Origin: Ephemerocybe angulata
Taxonomy: Eukaryota > Basidiomycota > Agaricomycetes > Agaricales > Psathyrellaceae
NCBI GenBank assembly: GCA_013368325.1
Contig: JAACJK010000163.1
Coordinates: forward strand, 2,046,001 to 2,110,000
Length of the DNA: 64,000 bases
Direction: 5' to 3'
The notes below the pieces were generated by a model. That model saw only the letters and a program-made list of their open reading frames with translations, ran no database searches and had not been told where the DNA came from. The translations under genes and the position numbers were made by a program. This document shows positions 41,560 to 51,682 of the stretch, piece after piece. The first letter of the stretch is position 1. Each line of letters starts with the position of its first letter.

Positions 41560-43490
41560 CTCTGTTTAACGTGCTAAGAGGCAAGCTAGGATGTGCCAAG
41601 GACACGGGTACATGAGGGGAGGGTACCTATTAGGTGGTGTGGGTCCGTGTAACGTTTATGATAAAAAGGAAAACGAGAAAAAGGAAAATGTCGTGTGCTG
41701 TATAGCTTCCATGTTAAGGGTTTGGTGGAGGGGGAGGTCTGTGGTTGGACGTGTGGTCGGTTGGTGGCCGACGGTCCTTTTCTTCGTGTGCAGGGATCTG
41801 CCAGGTGTGTACAGTCATGATCCTCTTCAACCTCGAGCTCAGGTCCTTAGCTATCCTTGCTCAGCACCGTCCCCAGCAATATCCCTGTCACACCCGTGGC
41901 TTTCGGAGCTGAGATCGCTGCCCAAACAATGAGGTTCAAAGAGCTCCGGCTGAAAAGTGACAAGAGTGCCGCCACCCGGAGGCACTAACGAAGCCAAAAC
42001 AACGAAGCGAAACCGAAGCGCAAAGGGGTGCCGCAAAGGCTGTATGGGAAGGAGAGGCCCAAGAAAGGATGCGGTTGTTGCTGGAGATGAGATGGAAGAT
42101 AAGAAGAAGGAGAGGCTGCTACTCAAGACCACCAAGGTGCGTCGCAATTACTTGTTTGCCGGGGGACAGGACACTGAACCTGCAACACCAGGACGCACTC
42201 GACTTTGACCCCTCCGCGATGTTCTGCCGCGAACTCGTCGAGCGCGTCGACAAGTATTTCTTCGCCTTGTTTGGGGATCTGTGCCTCAACATGCCAATCT
42301 TCCAGTGCAAGGACGTGCCGACAAGTACGGCGACCCAAACAGCCTTTCATGCGTACGTCGGCTAGCACCTAGGAAGGGTACTGTCGTGTGCAACCACGTG
42401 GAGAGGGACACAGTTCGCAGATCCTGGTGAAGATGGTATGTTATTCCAACGATATGGCACTGGATGCAATGTGCCCAGGATGCGGAGCTCAACCTTATCG
42501 TAGGACTGAGAGCTTGGAGGGGTTCGTCGACAACGAAATTAGGAATCGGGATTGGCATAGACGCTGTGATTGCTCGCCTTTGCAATGGACAGAGGCGGAC
42601 CCATGCGGAGCGTCCACCACCCACGCTTCCAGGCCCCGGTGCAAGAAGGTGCGAGACGAAAATTCTGCTCCAAATGTCCTCATAATGGCTCGATAGACAT
42701 CGACTCGGCGACCCCTCCTCTACGCTACACCCAAAATGCCGCCGCTTGCTTCGGAATACCCCGAAACACTATGAACTCGTTATTAAAACAGCGCACTCGA
42801 TGCACTACCAGAACGAGTCTGCCCGTGTGGCAGCCGCAACGCTCGAGGCATATGTTCTCATTACTTATCTTGGACGAACTTGACAGCGTGCCCACAGTGC
42901 AACACTGGCGCTAGAGTAGCAGGTGGGGCTAACGGCGGATCCCGAGCTGATCGACCAGGTGCACATGTATGTGGAGTTCCTGTCGACCGCCATGCGCAAG
43001 TCGATAGAGTCTAGGGATCCCGACTTCATCTCCAGTCACTCCCGTGTACTTATGCACATTGTATTTATTGACAGCTTGACCGAGCATTTTCATCTACTGT
43101 GCCTGAGAAGTTGAAGTTAGCTGTGCATGAGCACGACTAGGGGACGATGGTACGTTTCGTTTTAAGTGTTTCGCAACTCGGAAACACCAACGGACTCGTA
43201 ACTGCCAGGTGGACGCTCTGGCCACTGACACAAGTCCTGAGCAATGCCGGTGCGAGCCATTGCTGTCATTTCCAGACCATCTCTGGTGTACCCAGGCCCA
43301 GGGGCATATGTGCTTCACATACGCATGCCACTTGCGCTCTTTCGCCATGCGCGCCGAAGCCGCAGGCCGCCGCCTGCGTGGCGCAAAGTGAGTGGACTTT
43401 AAACATCGCCTTTCTGGGGCCCGAAGACGTGCCTGCCTCCGCTTTTTAGTTCCATGACTCGGATCTTCGGCCAATTCCAACGCTCGTTTC
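41560..43490 (+). pseudogene. Decayed coding sequence, unidentified
   Basis: Protein-like plus-strand pieces appear in changing frames: ALDFDPSAMFCRELVERVD and GDLCLNMPIFQCKDV (about 42200-42330), a Cys-containing MALDAMCPGCGAQPYR (about 42453), LTADPELIDQVHMYVEFLS (about 42923), and a block with HLWCTQAQGHMC (about 43280). Frame changes lack splice signals. I cannot assign them to one family. Like the opposite flank of the Ngaro-type element, this looks like a broken gene or several fragments. Confidence 0.28.
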
Positions 43491-43504
43491 TAGAATTACA
43501 TGAA

Positions 43505-43822
43505 TGTGACGGAGCTGTGGTGAACGCGAGTGGTGCAAGTGCGGAGGGAGCGTGGGCACGAGGTCTAGGCTAAGGCTCACTTTGCCACAGCGTAGACAGA
43601 AATCAATAGATCGATGATTAGGTGATACTTATGGGGAGAGAGAGAAAAAAACGGTCGAAACCCCGAACGCGAGGGGGCCGAGGGATCGACCCCACGCGTG
43701 AGGTGGACGTTCAAGTTGGGCGCCTAGTCGTGTCAGCGCGTGCCTAATCGGGCATGTGGGCGGCTGGACGTTGATCCGCGTTTGCGCTGACGGCGTCGGA
43801 GGGTAGTCAGACTACCCACCTC
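43505..43822 (-). mobile_element. Probable solo LTR, copy B
   Basis: The reverse complement of this stretch matches the LTR at 8921-9390, from GGTGGGTAGTCTGAC at its start to CCCTCCGCACTTGCACCAC and a final ACA. It is about 150 bp shorter, lacking part of the pyrimidine-rich middle that holds the TATA-like box in copy A. No internal element sequence is attached on either side. Confidence 0.55.
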
Positions 43823-44184
43823 ACGGAGCTCTTAGGATCCTAATGTGAGCTTACAACGGTGTTATAACCACGAGAAGGTTTTCAACTCCGCAAGATGAGT
43901 ACCCGAGACCGAGTATCTGAGACTGTGTTGGGGAGTTTAGTAAGGAAAGGGCAACTTCGTGCATTGATCATATCTGTGTATTCAAATTTAAATAGTTTAC
44001 GCGTACAGACGGTTATAACCGCTCTTTGTTACAGTAGTGTTGGTCTGCTAGATGTGCGTTGCAGACATGATGAAGGTATGCGCCATTGCATCAGAAGCGC
44101 CAATTCTATCGGCAGGGGCTGGGGCCAGGCATCGAATAAGAAATTGTTGCAGCGACTTCGCTTTGACTGTTGTCTGTAACGGTG

Positions 44185-45356
44185 TTATTGATCAGTGTCG
44201 GTTCCGTGACTTAGGACATGATCTATCTTGCGACTTACTCGAATATTTCTTACGTTTTTGACTCTTAGGTCCGCCGAGTTGATGCGATGATAAGACGCGG
44301 GAAATAGTACCCGTGGTTGGGGATTGCCATCGAAGAAGTATCGGTCGCAAGGGAGAATCGCCGTGACGTATTGACGGGGAAATGGGGCGACTGCTTTCTC
44401 AATCGTCGCTAAGCGCTCCACAATGTCACTGGTACGGTGTAGAAGTCGGGTTCCTGTGCATAATTCGTAGATCACGCATCCCATCGCGAAGATGTCGACT
44501 GGCTTGGACCATGGCAGCCCTGTGGGACCACGTAAGTTAACAAGCCAATGACAACGTGCTTTGATTAGTACCCATGGTGATCTCTGGGGCGCGGTACTCG
44601 CATGTTCCCACTTGGTATTGCCGACGGACACCTGTGAACTCCGAGTGCTCGTAGTCCACGATGCGCACGATGGGCGTCTTAAGGACGAGCTTGGCGCCAT
44701 AGACATTTTTAGAACTGAGGCATGGACACCGGATACTAATTGCGCTTACCCTCGTCTGGAAAGTCCGGTTCGCGAACGTTGTTATTTCGGAGGTGCTCGA
44801 GTCTACTAGAACAATGTTCTCTGGTTTGATATTTGTGTGTATGAGCTTCTGGGTATGAAGGACTGCCAGCGTAGTCAGCGTTGAAGAAGGGAACAAAGGT
44901 GTGCACGTACAATTAATCCCACTGGAGACTTGATGGGCGATTGCTTTGACTTGATTAATTGGTAAAGGCATCAGATCGGCGCGCTCAATTATTTGGCGAA
45001 GGCTGTCTCCGTATGCGGCAAAGACAAGGAAGTTTCTTTTGTCGATATCACCAGCTGTAAGGAAGGTTGCCATGTAGCTGCGAGGCGTCATGAATTGGAG
45101 TATAGGATTGAATGTGTGGTGCTGACCTCTCGTTTGACGGGGCGGCAGACGACAGTCCTTCCAGTATCCTCGTCATACGCGCGAGCTGATTGAGGCGGTT
45201 TCCTGGAATTCTAAACACGCGGACTCTCACTGCCTTCTGGTCTGCTGTGTCTACGCCTTCCCACAGATATGCTTGTTTCCCGAGCGCGATGGGCTTGCAC
45301 AAGCGATCTGTGGAAGGCGTGGATATTTGTGTATCTATGTGGAACGGACTGCTCAC
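44185..45356 (-). CDS. LAMMER-like pseudokinase B
   Basis: Four exons join in phase: 45356-45127, 45077-44911, 44862-44572, 44519-44185 (341 codons with stop). Introns are 48-52 nt with GTACGT/GTCAGC/GTACTA donors, CTGAC-like branch sites and CAG acceptors. Kinase landmarks are KAVRVRVFR (the ATP lysine position is Arg), FLHTQKLIHTNIKPENIVL (LAMMER kinases have HTDLKPEN; here the catalytic Asp is Asn), RIVDYEHSEF (DYE in place of DFG), GTCEYRAPEI, WSKPVDIFAMGCVIYEL and ERLATIEKAVAPFP (compare the LAMMER signature EHLAMMERILGPxP). The fold should be kinase-like but inactive. Exon 1 has no ATG, so the true 5' end lies upstream and is not resolved. It is the second such gene in the window. Confidence 0.72.
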
Positions 45357-45625
45357 ATCGTTCGGAGAGAAGAACGCCTCGGGTTATCTTTCGGGGCCCA
45401 GGTATACTCAAAGGCGGGAGCGCTGCGCGTGGGGTAGTGGCCTTCAGGGTGACAGACATTGGGGTGGACTGGGTCTGCATGTCGAGATCCGTAAGTGTTA
45501 GTGACGCTGGTTGGTGTGAGTGGAGAGGGTGGCCGAGCTTTGAATGAAGTATGTAGTTGCCAGAAATTACTGGGTCCTCTTTATCGAAGTTTGAGACCTC
45601 AGTAATGTTTCCCCAAAGGCCCATT

Positions 45626-45667
45626 GAAACTATGATCACATTGCCAGAAACTATGATCACATTGCCA
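45626..45667. repeat. Perfect 21-bp tandem duplication
   Basis: The unit GAAACTATGATCACATTGCC plus one A occurs twice without change, suggesting a recent slippage or repair event. Confidence 0.9.
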
Positions 45668-45723
45668 CCTGTATGTTACCTATGGCAAATTACAAGAAAA
45701 AGCGGTGCCCGCCTGCGTGCACC

Positions 45724-46849
45724 TCAATGTGCACGATTGGGGCCGCGCCCTGCCCGTCGCCAACCGTTTACGACGAGTTTGACGTAGGAGACGCGTGCAC
45801 TTTGCTTTTGTCCTGATGACATTCCTAAGGATAGTGTGTTAGGCCGGAACCTTTTGTCGCTATCACGTAAACGATAAAAGGCTTGCAAAATGCTGTGGAC
45901 GCAGAGTGTTTCAGTCGAATTGTCGTCAGTCCCGTCATCCTTTTCCCCCATGTGTATTCCGTGGCGCGTGGGCGCTGATGACTTGAGTTGAACTGACATA
46001 AGGTTTTGAAATAGTATCCCATAATCGGATAAAAAGGTTATGAACGCCTATTGGTAACGTTTGGGTCAGGATTCGGATGCGCCACGCTGATGATGCTCTT
46101 ACGACAAAGGGGAATTCGGAGCGTTGCAGTCGAAGGCGTTCCAGTTCTGGAAGGTCGCCTGCCAATGTTCGCATCAGGCCTACAACGTCGACCGGTCTTT
46201 GAAGATTGATATCGAGGCGACTGAGCGACGAGAAAGATTTGTTGATACTGTTTGATATTCTGATAAGATCGCTATACCGGCATGGGCTCAGCAGCGTCAG
46301 GTCCTTGACATGTCTATAGTCCACCATCTCAACTAATGCATAATGGCCATAGATTCGGAGATTGCGTAGCATTGGTAAAGCATTTACGCTATACGGAGGG
46401 GAGGAGGCGGCGCAATAAGGAATACCACTTCTCCAGACGCGGACGAGATTGTATTTGGTGAGCAGGTCAGTGAACGCTTGATCATGTTGAATGGTGAAGT
46501 AAATGGTGAGCGTGTGTATGTGGCGAAGGGAGGCGAGTCCGGCAGTAAATGTACGAAGCCTTTCTCGCCTGCCCAGGAACGTTGTCTGTGGCGTATAACG
46601 TAGGGCCTTCACCATATCGCTATAGCGGTTACATTCCCTCTCATCAGACGTCATGATTGTTGTCCAGAATACCCGCTCCCGGCGGCGGCGCCCGTTGGTC
46701 AAATCAACCTTTTCATACAGTACTGGGGCGCCGTGGGCATGCCAGTGGCGACTGACACATATGAAGCTGTAACGATCGGTGTCAAGCTGGATGAACTGGC
46801 AGATGCCTTTCAATATCCGCGGCGTAAGTTGAGTGCGTCCGTTCTGCAT
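45724..46849 (-). CDS. F-box-like protein, paralogue 2
   Basis: Exon 1 (46849-46103) starts MQNGRTQLTPRILKGICQF. A longer frame reaches back to 47008, but this ATG places the F-box-like segment at the N-terminus as in the paralogues. Leucine-rich parts include LRHIHTLTIYF, LPMLRNLRIYG and LPELERLRLQR. A GTAAGA donor, a CTGAC branch site and an AATAG acceptor define a 55-nt intron in phase 0. Exon 2 (46047-45724) adds 107 residues. In total 356 residues. The intron follows the last leucine-rich segment, as at 23, 54 and 55 kb. Expected role: SCF adaptor with unknown substrate. Confidence 0.75.
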
Positions 46850-47646
46850 TTCAGAATACAAAGGGGAGGGAGTGGGGAGTATATTCCGGTTTAAGTGTTC
46901 CGTTGGGAGTCTACGTCTTGCCCTGTCGGTAACACAGCTCTGCCGTGAACACAGCTCCGTGGGGTTGCGTAGCCCCTCAGGGGTCCTGTCCGATATGTGG
47001 ACACCCAACTATGTACGTAAATAAGGGGCAATGCCTTGCTAGAGTGCTCCCGACCGACACTGGCGAGTCGGAGTCACATGTCCGATGGACACCAGGAAAA
47101 TAAAAATGCAAATAAGGGGTAATTTAGATTGAGTGGTAGTGATAACGTGTCGAGATGTGTATAAGAGCACTGTATATCTCATAACAAGTGGTTTCGCAAA
47201 CTTCAATGTATCGCACAACTGATGTGTTCTGCAATCAGGCTGTCGCCAACCACCTTACAACGTTTCATCCTGGTCAGCCTCTCGGAACATTGTCTTTGAC
47301 CCCATAGTAGGCCCGTCAGTACCTGCCTTACTGCGTGACTGACATTACAAATGTAAGCCCAGTACTGCCTTCAGGCACAAGGGTTCATCCGAGCCGCCTG
47401 ATAGAGCATAGTCGAACCCACAACTTTTGTTTTCCTCTGTGTTATCATGCTGTCGCGGGTACTGTCGTAGAGAGCGGGAAGTATGACGCTAAAAACTATC
47501 ACATAATATGTGCAAAGGAAGTGAAATGCGGTTACGCCGGTAAATTTCTACTGTTTAAGTTTGGATGTCAGCGGGCAGGAAGCTGAAATTTTATTTTAGT
47601 TGACCTGAGCCGCATACTGCAGAATGGGAACTTATGGATAGGAGAA
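46850..47646. other. No convincing gene
   Basis: Upstream region of F-box paralogue 2 and of the plus-strand ORF at 47647. A plus frame 47335-47586 has no recognisable content. Confidence 0.4.
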
Positions 47647-48132
47647 ATGCCTCCGAGAGCAGGTGCGGAACACTGTCTCACGTACCATGTGGGTGGTGTA
47701 TGGCGCTTATGTGCGATGCTTATGGCGCCTGTAGTGGATGCCAATGGATCTACCCTGGGACGCGTTGCACAGGAAAGAAACATCGCGCAAAATGGACCAT
47801 ACCACTTTCCCGACGTCATCGTAGGAGTGGAGATGGACGATGGGACGGGCGTAGGCGCTGATATGACCGATGTTACCGACTACGATAGCAGCATCTCTTC
47901 GAGCCGCGAGGAGAACACCGATATGTCGTTTGAGTTGATTGAAGCCTTCGGTCCAACATCTGCGTTAGCAGAGTCTAATACTAGAACTTGCCAACCCAGG
48001 CTATCATCCATGCAAGTTGTAAAGGACTTCGTCAGGCCGGTTATGCCTCCGCGACCGCAAGGGCGGGGTGTGACGATGGCCGACGTGTACATGGTAGACG
48101 ACGTCCTTGGTGACTGTTATGACACAGACTAA
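47647..48132 (+). CDS. Unknown ORF, partner of an inverted duplication
   Basis: A 161-codon frame from ATG. The N-terminal half has ordinary composition (YHFPDVIVGVEMDDGTG), the rest is Ser/Asp-rich. The C-terminus reads GRGVTMADVYMVDD, which reappears almost unchanged in the minus-strand ORF at 48245-48457. No known domain. An acceptor-like TTTTAG at about 47607 hints at an upstream exon. Confidence 0.38.
   Translation: MPPRAGAEHCLTYHVGGVWRLCAMLMAPVVDANGSTLGRVAQERNIAQNGPYHFPDVIVGVEMDDGTGVGADMTDVTDYDSSISSSREENTDMSFELIEAFGPTSALAESNTRTCQPRLSSMQVVKDFVRPVMPPRPQGRGVTMADVYMVDDVLGDCYDTD
48056..48102 (+). repeat. Inverted duplication, plus-strand arm
   Basis: This arm (GGGGTGTGACGATGGCC, GACGTGTACATGGTAGAC) is repeated in inverted orientation at about 48283-48355. 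The other arm carries an extra 24 nt that duplicates the GACGATGGCC part. Confidence 0.75.
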
Positions 48133-48244
48133 CTCGTGATTTCAGATGGAAATATCTGATCGCGCAGTCAAACGTGTGAAGACCTCTGGTTTGTAGTGTA
48201 TTTGTCAATCAGACATATAATTTACGCGGGCATTCCGTATTCTG

Positions 48245-48457
48245 CTACGCATAATACACTGGTGTACGACCATTGTTCCGGTTGTCTACCATGTACACGT
48301 CGGCCATCGTCCCACCTGCCCTTGCGGCCATCGTCACACCCCGGCCTTGCGTAGTTATAGTTGCCGGAGAGCAGCTCCCACAGTAGTACGAGGTGTTGGG
48401 TAGTCCCACAATGCAGACTCTTGCTGCCGTTTTTCCTTGGTACATACCCTTCGACAA
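48245..48457 (-). CDS. Unknown ORF, inverted copy
   Basis: A 70-codon minus-strand frame contains GRGVTMA, then eight inserted residues (ARAGGTMA), then DVYMVD, matching the end of the plus-strand ORF at 47647-48132. Shared coding frame on both arms suggests that the repeated stretch was coding before duplication. It may be a fragment rather than a working gene. Confidence 0.3.
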   Translation of the reverse strand: MSKGMYQGKTAARVCIVGLPNTSYYCGSCSPATITTQGRGVTMAARAGGTMADVYMVDNRNNGRTPVYYA

Positions 48458-48557
48458 ATATCACGACACCAGGGTCGCATTGACCATGGTCAGTCATCTC
48501 GTGACTATAGCGCACTACTACTAGCATTTAGGTAGCTAGCACGGCTGATAGAAGCTA

Positions 48558-48733
48558 CAGTAGAACCTCCCTTAAGTCATACCCTGAAAAGTCATAACCG
48601 CGAAGAAGTCATACGCTCGGCAGTCCACCGAATCTCTTGCCCCCGCCAAAAGGACCTCTGAAAAGTCATAACCCCCAGAAAGTCACAGCCTGAGGTGGGC
48701 ACCGAGGGGTATGACTTATGGGAGGTTCTACTG
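48558..48733. mobile_element. Pogo-like MITE, copy 3 (176 bp)
   Basis: Third copy of the 176-bp element, with a TA duplication (48556-48557 and 48734-48735). It equals the consensus of the three copies. It ends 11 bp beyond the stop codon of the minus-strand F-box gene at 48745, so it probably lies in that gene's 3' untranslated region. Confidence 0.9.
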
Positions 48734-48744
48734 TACTCATATAT

Positions 48745-50036
48745 TTAATTCACGTTGGCACACCACACCCTTGGCTTCTCCTTTTGGGGTACTTCCGGCC
48801 AAGTGCCAGGACCGTCAGCCCGGAAGGTGACATTGACGTTGAAAAATTTGATGAGCCAGGGCCACCACCAATTGGGGTCATCCGCTCGGTGAAGAGGACC
48901 AATGGCGTCGACAACAACAGTCGAAAGCCTCGGCGCAGAAAACGACGCCACCTTTCGTAAGAGTTCGTCAATATCCATCAGAATCAGCCGCCTGGATCTA
49001 AGATTGGAAATATGGCGGCTTGCTGTGACAACGATCGTTTCAAGGTTTCTGTGACCCCCATTCAAAGTACGTGATTTCAGTCCTTCGTAGTGAAGGCGGA
49101 GTCCTCGAAGATTTGGACATTTGTGAAGTATGGCGCCTGAAACCAGGCAGCTGTGTGTTGTGCTCACAGTCACAGTGATAATTTTACGTCCATGCCTTTC
49201 CAGAAAGCGGTCCAGTCCCCGACATTCTAGACGAACATCAAGGCGGACAAGGGATGGTAATTCCAATCCCGTTTCCGATGTGAGTGTCAATAAGTCGAAG
49301 CCGGCCGGTTCGAACGCCCATGTTCCTGATGCAGATCCCCCCACCCACAGTGTCTTCAGCCTGGGGAAAATAAAAGGGTGTTTTGCCTTGTCGTGAGGCA
49401 CGGATGGGGAGATTCTGATGATTTGCAGTGTGTGCAACTGTGTGAGTTTTGTTCCCAATGTGCTGAGATGTTCCACGGAGGGCGCATCAGCGACACCGGC
49501 GATGTGAAGACGTTGCATATTTGGGCAGTGTTCGCCCAGACGTGACGCGAGGCCGGATTCGAATAAGCCGTAGTCGGATGTGCCTTTACTGCGAAGATAA
49601 AGAGTTTGCAGGTTGGGGGTCTGGCTGACTATCGCACACACCTGCCAGAAAGTCAGTGAAGCTCTAGAAGTATTGAGAGTGCGTTGGGTATTACCTGCTC
49701 TGCGCTGTAGGAGTCTGGAATTAAGACATCTATCCGCCGAACCCATACTCCGTACTTTCTGCCTTCACGTACGCATCCATTGCTCAATGTGGTCAACACC
49801 AGTTGTAGATGGGAGCTGGTTTTGATCAGGACATATTGCCACAGTAGACTGCGTATGCCATTGCTAGACGCCCGGGAGATGAGAGCGTATGTCTTTGCTA
49901 GCTGTATGCGGTCCTCGGGGTAGTCCCCCAATTCCAAAGAGCAGAGGGCGTCTTCCGTTCTGTCGGGTGTAATTGGATGGTTGTTAAGAGACTGCGCGGC
50001 GATTGCATTCCAAATTTCAGGTGGAAAATCTTTCAT
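48745..50036 (-). CDS. F-box/LRR-like protein
   Basis: Exon 1 (50036-49695) starts MKDFPPEIWNAIAAQSL, an F-box-like opening. A 53-nt intron (GTAATA donor, CTGAC branch, TGGCAG acceptor) keeps phase 0, and exon 2 is 49641-48745. In total 412 residues. The body has many leucine-rich segments: TPNLQTLYLRS, CPNMQRLHIAG, LTQLHTLQIIR, FPRLKTLWVGG, CPNLRGLRLHY and APRLSTVVVD. The intron sits near the N-terminus, unlike the four F-box paralogues, so it belongs to another subfamily. The poly(A) region probably includes the adjacent MITE. SCF substrate adaptor by family; target unknown. Confidence 0.8.
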
Positions 50037-50554
50037 GTTGGGTGAATGACAGTGATGCTGACACAGTGCGACGTCAAGTATATAGACATGGTGCGACCTG
50101 AGTACCCTAGCAGAAAACGATCGTTTTACCTGTGACAAATTCAGTGCCAACATAGTCACATTGGGGATCGCGATTAAATAACTCCGGCGCGTTGCGTAGC
50201 CCCGGTTGACTGGCGTAGTGCTAAGCAGTGCTGGGTCCATCCCACGTAATAGGGGAAGGAGGAAGACACAGCCAGGGCATTAGGTGACGGGCTCTGTGTC
50301 TAATTGTTGGCATGGTGAAACCTCGTCCACTGGAATGATAAATACACCCACGCACAGCCGCTTGAGTGGCTCAAATGTGCATCATTCCAAGCCTCGAATA
50401 TATGTATCTAGTTTTGTCATGCCGGAATTGTCGGTTGGTGGGTCGGCTGTGTGTGGGTCTCCTTAGAGAAGCCGTAGTATTGAGAGTTAGGTGGAATAAT
50501 GTTACACGGCGTCATAGCGTACTAAGCTAAAGAGAGTAAGTTTACGATGGGGTG
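50037..50554. other. No gene seen
   Basis: Spacer between two minus-strand genes. Short frames only. Confidence 0.5.
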
Positions 50555-51411
50555 TCACTGGCGACGGATAATCCAGCATTTCTCGTCCATTGCTCTCCTG
50601 TTTAGCAGTTGTTCTGTGGGCCATTCATCCTCAGGGAGCACATGAAATCCCCTGCGTTGGTATTTGTGCATCCACTGTCTCCGATGTGTGGTGTCATTGA
50701 AATAGAGAAAAACACGTTCCCCGAAGGTAAGGTTTGGGTACAGCGAAACACTGGCATGACCATCACAGTAATTCATAACACCAGCTATAGAAGGTGTTAG
50801 GGCTCGTGTAAAACCGTGAATTGTCAAGTTCTAATATGAAACACACTTGAATGAAATGTGGACAATATGCTTGTGAGGGCATCGCAATTGAGAACCACGA
50901 CTTGGACATGCCGAGCGTTACCAGCAGTTGCTAAATCTGATTTGTATAGGTTGACAATGCGGAGTATGTTCGACTTGGGTCGAGGGTGTCCTTTGATTCG
51001 CCAATACTCGCGAGCACGCGAGGGTGCAGGCATATCATTTGTTTCGCGCGTTGAATAACCCGAGGCCTCGATGTCGGACAGCAATGAGTCAGCACTCGTG
51101 GTCTCAACGAAGACGTCGAGATCGCTAGTCACGCGTGCGGGTACCCGGTCGAAGAAGTTCACCATCTGTGATCCCGATATGACTCCCTGGGCGGTACGCA
51201 GGGAATCTAGGAAGGATGATGGGGTGTCGAACCAAGGGGCAAGGAAACGTTCGATGTCGAAATGAATCCGATAATAGTCCTGGAGACTGTCGCGCGTACT
51301 GCGACATGTACGACATAAGTTATGCAACGTAGTAGGATTGCACCTGTCAAAAATGATATTATGAACGCGAGAGGGTAGGCGAGTCCACCAGATGAGAAAA
51401 GATGGAGGCAT
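50555..51411 (-). CDS. F-box plus nucleotidyltransferase-like fungal protein
   Basis: Exon 1 runs from an ATG at 51411 (alternative 51438) to 50847; exon 2 is 50784-50555. A 62-nt intron (GTGTGT donor, CCTAAC branch, CTATAG acceptor) joins STFHS to TGVMNYCDG in phase. The N-terminus is F-box-like (LPSRVHNIIFDRCNP, LCRTCRSTRD). Next comes a block typical of a widespread fungal family: ISGSQMVNFFDR, SDLDVFVE, ASGYSTRE, VQVVVLNCD, then FHSTGVMN and a KYQRRGFHVLP end. The SG...SDLD pattern recalls a nucleotidyltransferase fold with its Asp pair. Whether it is catalytic is not known. About 264 residues from 51411. Confidence 0.72.
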
Positions 51412-51682
51412 TTTCGAATTGCACACTGTATGAAGCATTGGTTTTGGTTAAGTGTTGAATGCGGTCTTGGTACCTTACGACATAGTGTTCTCCTTAGAGA
51501 AAACCCCGCAGCTTGTGGTCACGAGGGTGAAACAATCGGACGTTCATCGCCTTGCATCGCCGCAACAGCGGTTTTAGTGACGCCCATTAGGGTTTCTGGT
51601 GAGAAAGCCGATCCTGAGCCCGATTGCGTGGGTGTATATAACTTGAAGGATCTGTGAGAGGTGGGGTTGTCACAGAACAACC
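51412..51682. promoter_or_regulatory. Divergent promoter region
   Basis: A 271-bp gap between the start codons of the minus-strand F-box/nucleotidyltransferase-like gene and the plus-strand family X gene. A TATATAA-like box lies at about 51633-51639, some 45-50 bp upstream of the plus-strand ATG. Confidence 0.45.

Noticed and set aside
44730..44764. Extra intron in pseudokinase B (GTAAGC to CTCAG)
   Set aside because: Only about 35 nt, and its removal brings a stop codon into frame; reading through keeps the kinase frame open.
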